DNA of 64,000 nt, taken from assembly GCF_905404315.1 (NCBI RefSeq), contig NC_066266.1, positions 5,959,501 to 6,023,500 on the forward strand. The letters are read 5' to 3'. The notes under the pieces were generated by a model. That model worked only from the letters and a program-made list of their open reading frames with translations, did no database searches and was not told the DNA's origin. Shown piece after piece: positions 36,501 through 51,500 of the stretch (positions are counted from its first letter, which is position 1; each line of letters begins with the position of its first letter). The position numbers and the translations under genes are program-made. This DNA is from Leptidea sinapis. Its lineage: Eukaryota; Arthropoda; Insecta; Lepidoptera; Pieridae.

Positions 36501-39500
36501 CTAATAGACAGCAGGTATATTAAGAGCGGCAAATGCCCTTTTATTTTACTATTTTATATGAAAGTAATCTTGCTGTCCATTCACCCGTCTGTCTGCCAGT
36601 AGGCTGCATCCCATAAACGGCAGAGAAATAGTTACATAGTTGATATTTAGACAATGCTTATTTCACCACGTATTTATACAGAACCATGTAAAAAATATGT
36701 TCTCAAATTGGTTTTGGGTTTTTAACGGGCGAATTAAAAAAGAAGATCCCTTTAAATATGTTATATAGTGTTAGTTATATTTTTTTTATGAAAATAAGGG
36801 ACGAGACTAACAGGAGGTTCAACTGATGGTAATTGATACGCCCTACCCATTACAATGCTGTACCGCTTAGGATTCTTGAAAAACCCAAAAATTCTGAGTG
36901 GCACTACAATTGCACTCATCACCTTGAGACATAAGACGTTAAGTCTCATTCGCCCAGTAATATCACGGGTGCGCGGAATTCTTCTTGATTAGACAACATA
37001 ATATTATTATACAAAGATTGAAAATTTGCAATTTAAATAAACTGGAGGCCCATCGTTTAAAGCCTTTCGTACCTCATTATTAATAATTATCGGACCTGCG
37101 TGCGATATGGTCCATTGCCACTTCAACTTACTAATTATTTTTATATATTCAATATTTATTTATTTATTTAATTAATTAATACAGTTTACACCAATTACAT
37201 TAATTAAAGAAAATTGTTATTAATTCAGACATTAATCTACCTCACAGTACTTTAGGCATTGTGACATTATTCCCGTCCATTCATCCGCAAACAAGTCACA
37301 CTCAGGGTTTGCGCTCAGGAGAGCGTTGAGTCTGGTGAGAGTGCGGGTTATAGGCTACTGTACATGCGCTATAATTGTGCGCCTCTGCGGAACCGCAAAC
37401 AGTTAATGCCTACGGTTACGAAGGTATTTGTTTGGAACAAAAAACCGACACAGCTTATCACTTAACTCAAGAGCATCAATCCTACCATGAAAAACTTTAA
37501 AGACGAGTGAGTTGTCGATACTCCCGCCGAACTTCTAAAGAATTATAATCCAGAGACCCCGGAAGAAATTTGGTTGGATATAGGTAAGGATCATACCCGT
37601 ATATCTATTTAAAAAGCTACCTCAGAAATACCATATATTATGTCGGTAGTATTGATCTGCTAAATGCTAATAATTGACGAAATGCCTCTCAGATAATTTA
37701 TACGTCTAGGCAGAACCTCTTGCAGCTTGTTAACAGATAAAAACAGGTCAGGTTTATTACTTTAGTGTGTGTGACAAGCTGAGTCTTACACTCGCGATTT
37801 GTATGAAACTTTGTTTTTTTTTTTATGAAAATAAGGGACGAGGCGAGCAGGACGTTAAGCTCATGGTAATTGATACGCCTTACCATCTACAATACAGTAC
37901 CGCTCAAGATAATTGAAAAACCCAATAATTCTGAGCGGCCCTACACCTTGAGACATAAGATGTCAAGTCTTATTTACCCAGTTATTTGACTAGCTACTGC
38001 GCCCTTCAGACCGAAACACAATAATACTTACACAATACTGCTACACTGCAGAAAATGCGACATTGGGGTATCCATAATCTAGCCGGCATCCTGTGCATAG
38101 GAGACTTCTACTGGTGGCTTGTGTGTGCATGAATTGCTCTAAATACAGGTTAGACTTACACACAATTTCTTTCGACCTTTTCACAGTTGTCACAGAAGTC
38201 TATCTTGACGTGTAAATGATCTAAGTAATGCTTATAAACTGTCTATGTATGAACCGAAATAGAAACCCAACAAAGATATTTTCAACAGCATCGAGTTAGT
38301 GCTGCAAGCAGCTTATCCTCGATATATTAACGTCAAAGCGCCACCACGGACGGCGCAATCTGTAGACGAGGCGCGGCGCCCACCCGACACTGACATAGCT
38401 GTGAAACGTGCAATACAGTCCACGACTTATTTATGTACTGCAGATACAATCTCAACTGTCTGACAGATTTATCTAAGTGTTAAAATAAAGGTGTTCATTT
38501 GCAGCTTTATTCAAGGGAAATCTTCTTTCTTCTTATCGAAGGTAGTAAGTTAGGCAGATCTGTCACGCTCTGAGGTGAAAGGCTTCGGGCAAACTCGGGA
38601 CCGCCGAGTGTACCCGAGCGAGAGAGATATAGTCAGTTGCTCTTTGCTGTTGTGTCACTATGTTTATCTACACCCATGTTTTAAATCCTCTATTAAAGAT
38701 TCTAAAACAGTTAGCTTGTTGCGAACATTAAAACAACCACAATCCACACTCGTGTTTAAATACCCCTTATTACACAACAGTTGCATAAATAACTATTAGT
38801 ATATTAAATTAATACGTACTACCTATAATTAACAAGTACCTTTTCAGAATCTGCATAACGGGCAGTCTTAAGTGCAGAGGCTGTCTAGCCGAGGACGAAA
38901 CGGTCACTCAAGTAATCCTAGAATGTGGGGTGGCCAACCAACGGACAAAGCTTAATAAAAGGATAATACAAGAAACTCAACGACCACTCTTTTTAAACAA
39001 ATAGAGTATTTTATAATAGCTGTAATATACATAACAAATTATTTGTAAGGCTGTATCCAATATACAAATCGTGATTAAAATTACAAGCGTTTTATATATT
39101 AGGTGTATTGCCAATATTAAAATCGCGATACAAAAGTAACTGTTGATCGTAGATGGGTGAAAATTTGAAGTTGTATGTATTTTTTATTTATATTATTTTT
39201 TAATGCTGACTCATAATCAAATTTAAAAAAAAAGTCAAAAAAATAAAAAATAAATTGGCATGGACCATCCTCAACATTTAGGGGGATGAAAAATAGATGT
39301 TGTCCGATTCTCAGACCTACCCAATATGCACTCAAAATTTCATGAGAATCGGTCAAACCGTTTCGAAGGACTTTAACTACAAACACTGCGACATGAGAAT
39401 TTTATATATTAGATTTCATTATAAAAATCTGTCGTTTCTCAAAACTTAAAAACTTTACATTAAATGAAGATTATGATTATTAATATTTTATAAGAATTAC

Positions 39501-42500
39501 TAAAGAATAAAGTAATAAAGAAGAAATTCGTATGTTTATTCGAAGCTTTAAAAAGTCGTTGACGCTTTTGTGATTTCTCTGGTGATACAAGCAAAGTCTT
39601 AGAATATATTCGCGTAAACACGAGAGGGTAATGTATGATTCGTTATAGTGTGTGTTACCTAGCGGTATATTATTCAAAATACTGAGGAGCTAATGCCAAG
39701 CCTACATTTCTATGTTGCTGTATCGCCGTTAGAGATGGTCTTCTTAGATGATGTATACGTCTAGATAGACTATTACAGCTGTGAAAACATCAACTAGCCT
39801 GTATTTCGAGCAATTCACGCAAACAAACACAAAGTGTCATACAAATCGCGAGTGTAAGATGTAGCTTGTCACGCACACTAAACTAATTATATTCCTGGTC
39901 TGTTTTCATCAGTTATCCTGCAGCAAGAGACTGTATCTACTACCAGTGGTTCGGAACCTTTTCTTGGCCATAATGATAATAATAATATTGACACACTTTT
40001 TACACAAATTATTAAATTATGTTTCTGAAAATATTCCGATATCGTGTTCATGACGTCGGTACCTTATGAAGTTGTTTCCAGTTCTCGTGAAATCAATGAT
40101 TCTTCACAATGTGCAGCGTGCACTATTGAAATTGGTTGGGAGTCCGCAGGAGTCAAAATATGGTCCGCGGTTCTTTTCTAATGGACGCTTTGTCTATTGA
40201 TAAAAGGGAGTACTATATTTGTTCGTTTGTTTTACTTTTCTATAAAATAATACTAAAGGCCACTAAGGTAAGGCTATTGTCCCTAAATAGGCTAGGTATG
40301 TGAACTAAGAGCATAGAATTTCATTCATATAAATATTAATAGTTACCTTAAATGGCATGTTGATCTGTGTGAAGTCCCCACTGTATCTTTGGTACTTCAT
40401 ATCGTACCCTGGTTCTGGAAGAGGAACTGGTCCAGCTAGAGGCAGGCCGAGGTTTGTGGTGAGTTGGAGAGTGGGGTGAAGTTCTTCTGTGTCCTGTGAA
40501 TTTGTGTATAATATTACACATAAAATATGTTTTGAATTAAAAAATAAATACATAAATCATGAAATACACTACAGAGGGCAGTTTTCAAGAAACTTATTTG
40601 AACGTACAACTAAACCACAGTACAAATATGGAACACTTTTGAAACTAAGCCTAGTTGATAAAATACTTACCTACACGTGCCTATACTCCATTGAAGCAAT
40701 AGCGTTATCATGTTATTTTTTTTAACCGACTTCAAAAATGAAGAGGGATTTCGACTATACTTTTTGGAACGAAGTTCCTTATGGGTCATTGTGGAGGGAT
40801 TCCCTAGCCGGCAAAAAACGACTGTAACGTTAAAAAAAAAAGATTTAAATATTATTTAAAATGAATACTGTTTGAGAAACATATGTTTGGAAAATGTATA
40901 TATTACAATCGATCACACGGCCTTATAATTCGAGTACGTTATATTATAATAATGACATTATAATATAAATTGTTTTTACCATTCAAAATCACCAGGAAGT
41001 TAAAAAGCGATAGCTCCCGTTTTGATGAACTGCTGCAAGACCGCTTAGGGGCCCCGTCGATACGCATGTTTGTGTGAGTGTGTCATTTCGAAAGTTTGTA
41101 GGTAGTTTCCATACTGTTATATTTCTACTGTTACTAAACTATGAAACTAATTTCTCGTCACTGTTGCAAGTGAGCTGAGCTTAGCTGTAATCACTTAACA
41201 TCAGGTGATGTTATAGTATTTAAAAACCAATTCTGGTTAAAACATATATCTCTTGCGTAGTGTTATTATTGATTTTGATGCGATACACCAATATGTTTGA
41301 AAGCGAAAAACTTCAGTTGAATGACGATGCAGATTGAAATACATATTTACGATTCGTGTAAAAACTCAGTAAATGAATTTTATTTAATTTAATGAATCGT
41401 CAGTAGCTCATTCTTTAAAATAATTTTCTCGTTTCTCGAAATCGTATTGGTGATTCAAACCTCTACCTACAGAGTAAACAGTTCGAGCGCTCTTCACCCA
41501 AAGGAAGACCTAGCCTAAAATAGAATTTAAATATATTTATTTATCAACTACCTGACCCGGCAAACGTCGTTATGCCATATAATTATTTTTAGAGTTAGGC
41601 CGTTTCTTGGACATTGCAACATTACTTTATCTTTCTAAAATAAAAGAATTTTTCTTAGTAACTCCTTATTACATCAAGTTCCTGCCAATTAAAGTCACGT
41701 CAAAATAGGTCTAGTCATTTCGGAGATTAGCCGGAACACACAGACAGACGGACAAAAATTGTAAAAAAATATTAATTTGGTGTAGGTATTATTATAGTAA
41801 AAAAAGGTTATTTGAATATTATAAACAGACACTCCAATTTCATTTACATATATAGATACCATACCATTATTTATCAATACCATACCATCAATAACATAAC
41901 ATATTGCAACAACACTTGGTAAACGTCATGAAGCTCCATTACTTCGTAAAGGGGCTATTACATGAGGAGAAGAACAAATTGTGTTTGTTATTAATAAAGT
42001 TTTCATTCATTCATTCATTCGTTCGTTCATTCATTCATTCATTCATTCAAATAATAACCTTGACACACTTTTTACACAAATTATCTTGCCCCAAACTAGG
42101 CATAGCCTGTACAAGACAACTATATACACTATAAATACTTATAATCGTCCATGACTCGGAAACAAACATCCATATTCATCAAATAAATGATTGCACCTAC
42201 CAGGATTCAATCCCGGGCCCTCTAGCTTAGTCATTAACCATTCGGCAAGAGAAGAAAGAATTTATAAGAAATTCCCATCTTTAAATCATATAGCAACTTA
42301 GCCTACTTAATATAATATCATACAATTTTAGTTAGCCTGCGCAGAACCAGACAAGAACCTTCATAATTATCCTCTTTATAATAAAGTAAATAAGTTTTTT
42401 ATCAGTTCTTTTCTAAATGTTAAAGCCTCTTTACGAACTGATGACGCTATAGATAGCTTCATACATTCACAACACTTGGTGACCGTCACCAAGTGTTGTT

Positions 42501-45500
42501 CTACGTTTTTAGAAAGAAGAATTTGGTAAAAATCTTGCAAAGATGGCTTTGAATAATGAATACGGCTATATGGGCTTGAACCCTTTGCATGTGCTAATAA
42601 TGGACGAAGAAACCAAAAAAGAATAACGAATGACGCAAACGGCAGAAAATTTTAGGAACCAACTTCAACCTGTTACTTTTGTGTAACAATGATTTATTCA
42701 CTCTCATCATATTTTCGTAAGTTCCTTGAAAACTGCGCCTTAAAAGAACAATTGACTCTTCAGTTATGAATAAAATGAATCTGAGTAGTTTTACAAACAT
42801 TTAATAATCTACAGTACATTTATCCACTTACCATTTCACAACTACCCTCAACTTGTCTCAACTCAAACTTCAGATCGCTGACGTTTGAGTTCCTGTCACT
42901 CTTCATGTCGTCGATGTCCGGCTTCTTGACGTCACACTTGTTGTTCTTGCGGTGACACAACATGGTCACAAGCATGATGATGAGGACCAGAATGGCTACT
43001 GATGATGCTCCGCATGTTATCAGGAGAAGAGACGCGGACTCTGAAAGATTATTGTCTTATTTATATGAATACTAAAAATATCTTGGTCTTCGGTGGCATT
43101 ATTATATATAATATATTATTACATTTTATTTCTTAAATTTTAATAATATTGATTATCGAGGAAATCAAAAACGAAAGAGACGTTTATTTATCACAATTTA
43201 AATATACTTTTTTGAACTAATACTTGATACACATTCATCTGTTACCACTATCATTTTGAATAGCAATCTATTTCTGCTATAGCGCTTAAATCAAATATTT
43301 TTTTCGGCTGATATTATACCAAAGTCAAATTCAAATATATTTTTAAAAAAAGGATATAATATCACTTATTATAAAATCAAAAACTACCATCCATTCAAAA
43401 AGTATGCCTCAGACCTGAGAAGAAAGTCCGCAAGAAACACAGAGGGCTTTTATTATAAAAATATAATATTTAATTAATAAAATTTATTATCTAAAAGACT
43501 GTGTGCGGTTGCTCCATTCCCAAACTGTGGTATCATTAAATAAGTCATCTATGTTATAATAACAAAACGACACAAACGTTTTTAACAATTTTTTAAAAAA
43601 TGTTTTTCTTAAATTTTTTTATGTTGGTTCCTGGTGTTAACATTATAGTTATCTTTTTAATTTCTTACTAAGCCAAGAGAAATGATGCTTGTAACTAATT
43701 GTAGTAGGCTTCGTAAACATATACCATTAAGGGTAAATGTATACACTTTTATAATAAAGTCCCAGCCAGTGTTCAGGCATTATCTTTATATAATTCTTAA
43801 TTTAAATGTTTTATTAAAAATGGCTCTGTCGTAAATCTTACTATTCCACAGCTGAATATCTAAGTGATTGGACAGCCTGGGACTAGATTATGATTATTTT
43901 ATACCAATACGAATGACTATGATAATATGAATATATTTTATTAAAAAGAGCGCATGAAAAAGAATGCTGGGAGAGTTTCTTGCGCCGCCTCTTCTCTCTC
44001 AGAGCGCCATTTGTTTCGGAAGCGGTAGTAGTATCTAGTGTATTAGAAATGACATTAAAAAGAATTCTTAAAGAATCAATTTTAAGAAAAATGCCTTTTG
44101 ATGCCTTTTTAGTACTTACTGTCTCTCATGAGCACAATGTGCGCAGTATCTGTCCCATAGTCGTTGATAACAGTACAGTTGTAAACACCGAAATGTTTCG
44201 GCGCGCTGTTCCGTACAATGAGAGTTGATTTTGTCAATCGGTCTGCGAGTGATTCTTCTAGAAAGACGTATTCCTGCAAAAAATCACATTTTCACCAACA
44301 GATTGAAATAAGATCTAAGAATGACTGTTCTCATTTCAAATAAGCCGACGAGTCACATAATAATAAGGAGCACTCCCAATAGGCTATTCTTTGTATTTAT
44401 AAAATATATTCAAAAATGATCGTAAAGATTTGATAGTCAACTGGTATTTTTAATTCCTCAAAACAATTACACTTTATGCCTAAAATTTAAACAACCAATA
44501 GTTGCGCCAAAAGGGAGCCGCCATGATCGTGACGTCATAATAACATAAACAAAGAAGTCAAATGCCCAGTGCAATCATTATTGATTTTTATGAATAACTA
44601 GCTGACCCAGCAAACGTTGTATTGCCATATAAAGTAAAAAAAAATAAGAATTAAAAATTTTGGGGTTTAAAAAATAGATGACGACCGACTTTCAGACCTA
44701 TCAAATATTAAATCGTACATAATATCTACCAACTATAGGTAGCTAAGATTAAGTTTTTTGTTTACCTCCGGAGAAAGTTCGAACGATATAAAGATTCTAA
44801 TTAGTTATTAAACTATTCTTTCCATATGATTTGTTAACGACGGGGGACACATCAAACGAAAAACAAAATTGTTGTTTTTATTTAATTTCGAACATTTTCA
44901 TATTTATTCACCTTTTAAACCTTCTCTGGACCTCCACAAATAATTCAAGACCAAAATGAGCCAAATCGATCCAGCCTTTCTCGAGTTTTAGCGATACTAA
45001 CGAACAGCAATTCATTTTTATATATATAGATAACAGATAATATAAAAATGACCTTTCATAGTCCGTATCGTAAAATATATTGTTTCTACTATAGTGACGT
45101 CACAAAACAAAATGGTCGGCGTTTTCGGTTACGTGACATACAGATAATAAAACTATGATTTCAATTTGATTTTTTTTTATAAAATATTATATTAAAATTC
45201 AGTTTATACATATAAAAGCCTGAGATTGATCAATTCCCGAAATGTGTAATATTTAGAAAACTATTTACGCTAAATTAAGTCTACCACGAAAACGTTTTTT
45301 CACCATGAGATCGTTTTTCAAAGGCCAGATATGTATGGCATAAAAAAAGGCTTACAGACTCGACTTAACCGGGGATTTACAAGTTTATATTTGATCCTTG
45401 GAATAAATTGGAAGGCAACAGATAATATTATGTTAATTTCTTTTATTTCAGTGATATACTATTGTGTAGGTGTTCAGGGTTTGTGTTACGGGTACCTAGT

Positions 45501-48500
45501 AAGTGTAATATATAATTTGCGCAATTATTCTCCTGCCTTACAAATAATCGTACCATAAAGTTATACTTCAGAATAAACCAAGAATATGCTAAATTTCGAC
45601 TAAATCGCCGACAACACTGTCAATACAATGACAATTCTGAAGTATTTAGAATGTCAAGCAGCCTTGCAATTTAACGCGGAAACGGTATACGTCCATATAA
45701 ATCAATCAAAGGCAAAATGTCTATTTGAAAATATTTTACATATTCTTGGTTTATGCTCAGGTATAACTTTATGCCAATTTTATTTGTAAGGCCGCTCGTG
45801 TTTTCCGTACCCCGTAGTTAACATATAACATTAAATTTAATTTACTAATACGCCAATACATTGTATGGTTAGATTTATTGGAATTAATAAGCGTTACATT
45901 AATTAATAAATTAAAGAAGAGACGTACATATTATAATCATCAATCATCTACAAGGACACAATATAATAATATGATATGACTGTTCTAGTCCATTCAAAAT
46001 ATAGCCGCCCGGTAATAAATAACCCGACACTTCGTGATACGCCAAATCCACAATCGAACAGCTTTGAAATCGACATAAATAAGGTATACCTCACACTACC
46101 GTTATGCCGGCGCCGGCAGCGGGTTGCGGTTAATGTACAAATAAATCTTTAAACACATTCACTGTCAGTAAATAATGTATGTATGAAGCACGGACGAGTA
46201 AAGAAAGAGTCTTTTTTACTCGTCCGTGGTATGAAGATATTTTTCTTTTTTAATATACAGTTAAATGATTTCCTTTAACTTAAATAAATGTAGCTGTTTC
46301 AGAATAAGAATTAAGTTGATTTTAATTGGAGCAAATATTTCTTTAATAGCAGCTATTATGCTATAATAAGAGCATGGCCAGGGCAAGAACCGGTGTGAGT
46401 TGAAGAGGAGCTCTGTGAATGAGTGTGTGTTATGCCTTGAAGTGGAAGGACGGCCTACGTGGTAACCCTGGCAGTGGTTGCATGGTTGTGACCGATGTGG
46501 CAACTTGTATTTTGGGGTCTCTACTACCCTAGACAAGGGTGAAATGAGACAGGGGGCTTGTAATGTTGATTTATAACTCATTTTTGTAATGCGTCAATGT
46601 ATCAGCGGTTGATTACCTACATACTACATTAGTAATTCTGCTTTTTAAGTAACATACGATTAAATTGTGTGTGTAAAACTTAAAAATCTAATCAAGATTT
46701 CTTATTATAATTATGAGGTATTGGGAAAATTATAGCAGTTAATTTTATTATTACATTGTATCATAATATATCATTTTAAATATTAAAAAATACTAAAATG
46801 GTGCTACAGTTCAGTTGGTTTGTAAACTATTGATTATTATAAAAAAAATAAATAAAAAAGAAAAAACGCTGCAAAAGAAGCAACAATTCGCCACGTCTGT
46901 CCGTGCACACCTTTATCTTTTTTACAACCCCACACAAATCACCGTAAGTCTAGAGATTTTCCACATACTTGATTGTGAAAGGAATTGATTTCATTTCCTT
47001 GATAAGCCCATATGACGTGGCTCGGCTTCGGGACAGAGAAGGACGTACATTCGATTCTCACGCTGTCTCCTTCTACGCCGTACTGAGTTTCGTTTGAAAT
47101 TATTTTTGGAGGCCCTGGAAAAGAAGTCATATTAATATTTATATCCAAACAATACAGGGTGGCAGAAATGTTAAATCAATTGGAATATCCCATGGGTCAA
47201 TAGACCAATTTCCACAATTTTTTTTATCATTGTAGGTATTTGCTTATTTTGGGATTAGTTTGCGAATTTTCTTAATTGGTCGTACCAAGTAGTGATGGAT
47301 CATTCGATTCGGAATAACGACTAGAAAAATATATCGAAGATATTATGTAGTATTACTTATATTAACATAAATAATTGAAATTAAGTTAAAAAAAAATGCA
47401 CTTAGTTTTTCGATTATATCTTCAAAACTATTAATATTTAAGGAATTCAAAGAAACATTTATTTATTCAACACCGAAAATAGTACTCCACGCCGCCATAA
47501 CGGTATGGCCACACTACCGCTGTACATTAAAATATTTTCTTACAAGAAATATTAATTTAAATAAAATAAAAAAATGATTTTTTTTTCTACCTCTATTATT
47601 TTAAAATAAGCACAAATTTGGTTTCGTGGAGCCTTTCTTACACAATATAATATGTATAGCAAAAACACGTGATAAAAGTTATTATTTTGTTTATAATAAT
47701 TGTTTAAAGTTAAGAAAAAAAAAATACATTTTTTAAATTTTTGCTTAAGTTTTTAAATAATCCTGAGCACCACTAAACATCAGGTGTCATTCCAGTATCG
47801 ATGCTATTCCCATAAAACATTTATATATATAACATACACATTTCGAATAACATGTCGGTGATGCGTCCTTGAGCAAGGTCACGTTATTCTTATTCTTAAG
47901 AATACTAAAAGAAGAATTGTAAATGTTACCGATAAAATTGCAAAATTCTTGTAGCATCTGCATATTCCCAAGGCGTACAATTCACGGCTATTTCGGTACT
48001 GAAAACTATTTTCATTGAAATCGTAGAATTTAATATGTGGAGAACGGTGTCGAATTTCGATCTAAAAGATCTCGAATGACACTTGAACAACTCCAAACTC
48101 TCACCTGAATTTACACTCGTGTAGAGTTTACGAAAGTTTACGAAGTTATGAGAGCGATTCGAACTGATTGTGAGCTTGGAAGGGTTGACTATGTGTCGTT
48201 TTATCAATTAAAATGCAATAAATTGAATTAATTTATTACAGTGACGTAGCCGTGGTTGTCTCAAAAAATTTCGATGAGATAAACTTTATTATTATATAAT
48301 TGATTAACAATTCTAACGACTAGAGAGACCAGACTGAAATTAGAGATAAGAAAATTTGGAAGACCAACCTTTTGGTTGGTGATGCCTACACAAATCAAAT
48401 TTTTATGAACGATGCGGAACTCGAAAACACGACATCTCGCGTTCCGTGCGACAGATTTCCCAACTGAGCTTACCGTTTGTATCGTCATAAAATCATGTAT

Positions 48501-51500
48501 GCTTTGTTCAACTCTCAGGTTGTGGCTTCATCAACAGGACCTACTTTACAGTTGATAACTTGCTGAACCTTAATATTAGCATTTTAGGAAATTGACTTGC
48601 GATGTTGCTCTTGCAAATCTAAACAATTTGATATTTTATTAATGTGAACAGAATGGATGCTGAGATGCAGAATTAGATTTTTCGGTATGAACCTGGATGT
48701 GGCTTTAACTCTTAAGGAAAAAAAAATCAACTTATCTTTCTAACACCAAATAGCAAGAATGTTGAGTTACCTAAACTAGACTATTATAACCATAGAGTAG
48801 GGATGGATAAAATTTAAATACTAAAAACATTAATTACAGAATAAAAGATTATCTATTACAAAAACTATAGCAGCCTAAGAGAATTTGAACCTGCTAAGTA
48901 ATATTTATAAGTTCTATTTATTCGTTTTTATGTCTTTAAAAATATTTTCACTGTTGTTCATTTAATTTATAGTATAAGTTGTGGGTTCTGACGTATTATT
49001 AAGTGTTATTAGCATTAGTTGTTAACCTTTTTGGTTTTTTTAGATGCAAAGTTGAATGGTATAGTATGGTAGGGAGGCCTCTTTCCCGAATTAAACCACT
49101 AGGTTGGGTACATTTTGCGTGTAGTATTTGGCCAGTAACTCCAACCAGCCCAGCTCCTTCCAGAAAATTCTTGGGATGTTCATAGACTTCTTGGAGTGAC
49201 CTCGTATTAATTAAAGTTTTTGCCCGTTGGTTGGCAACCCCCGCACATTCCAGGATAATTCTGATTATTTTATTTTATGATAATTTATTTCGAGCGTATA
49301 CATTAGCTGTTGTATCAAACAAATTATAATCGCAATTGGTACAAGTCTATTGAACTAGCAGAATTAGCTTGCTAACACTAACCCCCTTATTCATAATGGT
49401 CCGCTAACTTTAAACAGTCGTTTAGGAGTGTTTATTCTCATTCTGACTTAGGTCAATAGAAGAAGACAGAGTGAGAATTAGCAACGCTTTAAGTTAGCAG
49501 ACTATTATGAATAAGGGGGTAAAATTTTATCTCTTTTTGATATACCGACATACAATAATAGCGTATATATCCACGAGGTCTGTTTATTTTATAATTGATA
49601 GGCATTACTTAAATTAAACATAACATAATTAAACCTTGTTCAGTTTTGGAATAGTAACACCAGATCTTTACCAGATCTCTGGTAGTATATATAATATATA
49701 GACCGGTTTTCACTCCAAAAATTACATTTGCATTCCAAAAATCATTTGAATAAGTCATTGAGGTTAGATTAAGGATTAGTCTCCACTGCGCTTCAACTAG
49801 ATACCGCAGGCGTAGTCGCAATGTTCGGCAACTAATACCAAGTGGGCGTACTCGAGCCAGTCTCGAACAATGTGTGACGTTGACGTGACATGTTCTGTAA
49901 AACTGTGCTATTGATACTAAAATGGGTTGCGTAGTAAGAGTTTGTAAAATTAATACTACAAGAACTGAGAAACACTTGTAGACTGGGATCACGTAACATC
50001 ATGGTAATCTTTTTAAATTTTATTAATTTAAATATAAAATAACACCAAGCGTATGTCTCTCTATGTATGGTGTGTCATTGATTAATATGATTTTGCAAGA
50101 ATCAGACAAGAGCAGAAACAATTAAAAAACAAACAATAACAAAACCTTAGACGTGATTTTACCAGTAGGAGGCTCCTTTGCACAGGAAGCTGGCTAGATT
50201 ATGGGTACCACAACGGCGCCTATTTCTGCCGTGAAGTAGTAACGTGTAAGCATTACTGTGTTTCGGTCTGAAGAAGCCGTAGCTAGTGAAATTACTGGGC
50301 AAATGAGACAACATTCTATGTCTCAAGGTGACGATCGCAATTGTAGTACCGCTCAGAATTCAGAGTGGTACTGCATTGTAATGGGCAGGGAGTATCAATT
50401 ACTGTCAGCTGAAAGTCCTGCTCATCTCGTCCCTTATTTTCATAAAAAAAGAAACAATTATCTTATACTCAAAAAACCTCGTCATTATAAGTTCAATTAT
50501 TTTTAACCTCAGTTCTGCCCGTTATGTGGACAGCTTATAAATTAACTGCAACAAATTTTATCCATCATTTCGTTATCAAGACGATCAAACATATGAATAA
50601 TTTATAAGTATAACATAATAAGTTCACCTTTCAAATACACTACAGCGGCTGCTTCGATGTCTGTCCGTCCGTCTATACTAGCTCTGCACCAATATTGACC
50701 TGCACTTTGGGTTGTCACAGTCAGTGTAAGGTTTGATGTTTTTCCGACCCTCTGGAAATAAATTCTTCATTAAAATCATAGAGCACAGAATGTCAGCTAG
50801 ATGAGTTCCATAGCTACTTCTTTTTCTGCCGCCAATCCCAAATTGTATTTCGATTCCAAGGGCTAGTGAAATTACTGTGCTAGTTCCACTGACACCTGAA
50901 GCCTCAAGGTTATAGCGCATTCACTGTGTATTTTCTAAAGCATCGATTATATATTGATTATATTTTCTGGGTTTCCACAGAATACCAGCGTTGTAGATTC
51001 TTTCAAAACCACAACTATGCTGAGTTGGGGGCCCATTGGCGTCATTAGATCATAATTAGAATAGTATAACTTTAAGAACTATAATCAGAATGTATAATGA
51101 CGTCAATCAACATTTTTTCTTTCTTTCTTTCTTTCTATATATTATTACCATTATAATATACAATATTTAATATCATTGTGACCAAGTGATTTTTCCATCA
51201 CTATTACAGATATTAAAAAACACTTTAACTGATATCGAAAGTAGGTACCTATAGTAACATGATAAGATTTGGATAAATTGACACTTTTGGAAAAATAATA
51301 AGAAAAGTGGAAAACCATTTTTATTTATCGTTATGAAAGTCATTTATTATTATAATATAATACTTTTCACTTATAATACTTTCACTTATAATACTTTCAC
51401 TTGAACGTTTTTTATCATTATTGTTGGATTTCGTAAGACATAGTTTATTTTTTTAAATTTCCACAATATACATTTTCACAATATACATCGCCCAACCTAC

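Noticed and set aside
46261..46581. A 106-codon minus-strand ORF in a kirre intron
   Set aside because: No recognisable domain, no codon bias, and it overlaps a G-rich segment that looks like old repeat sequence.
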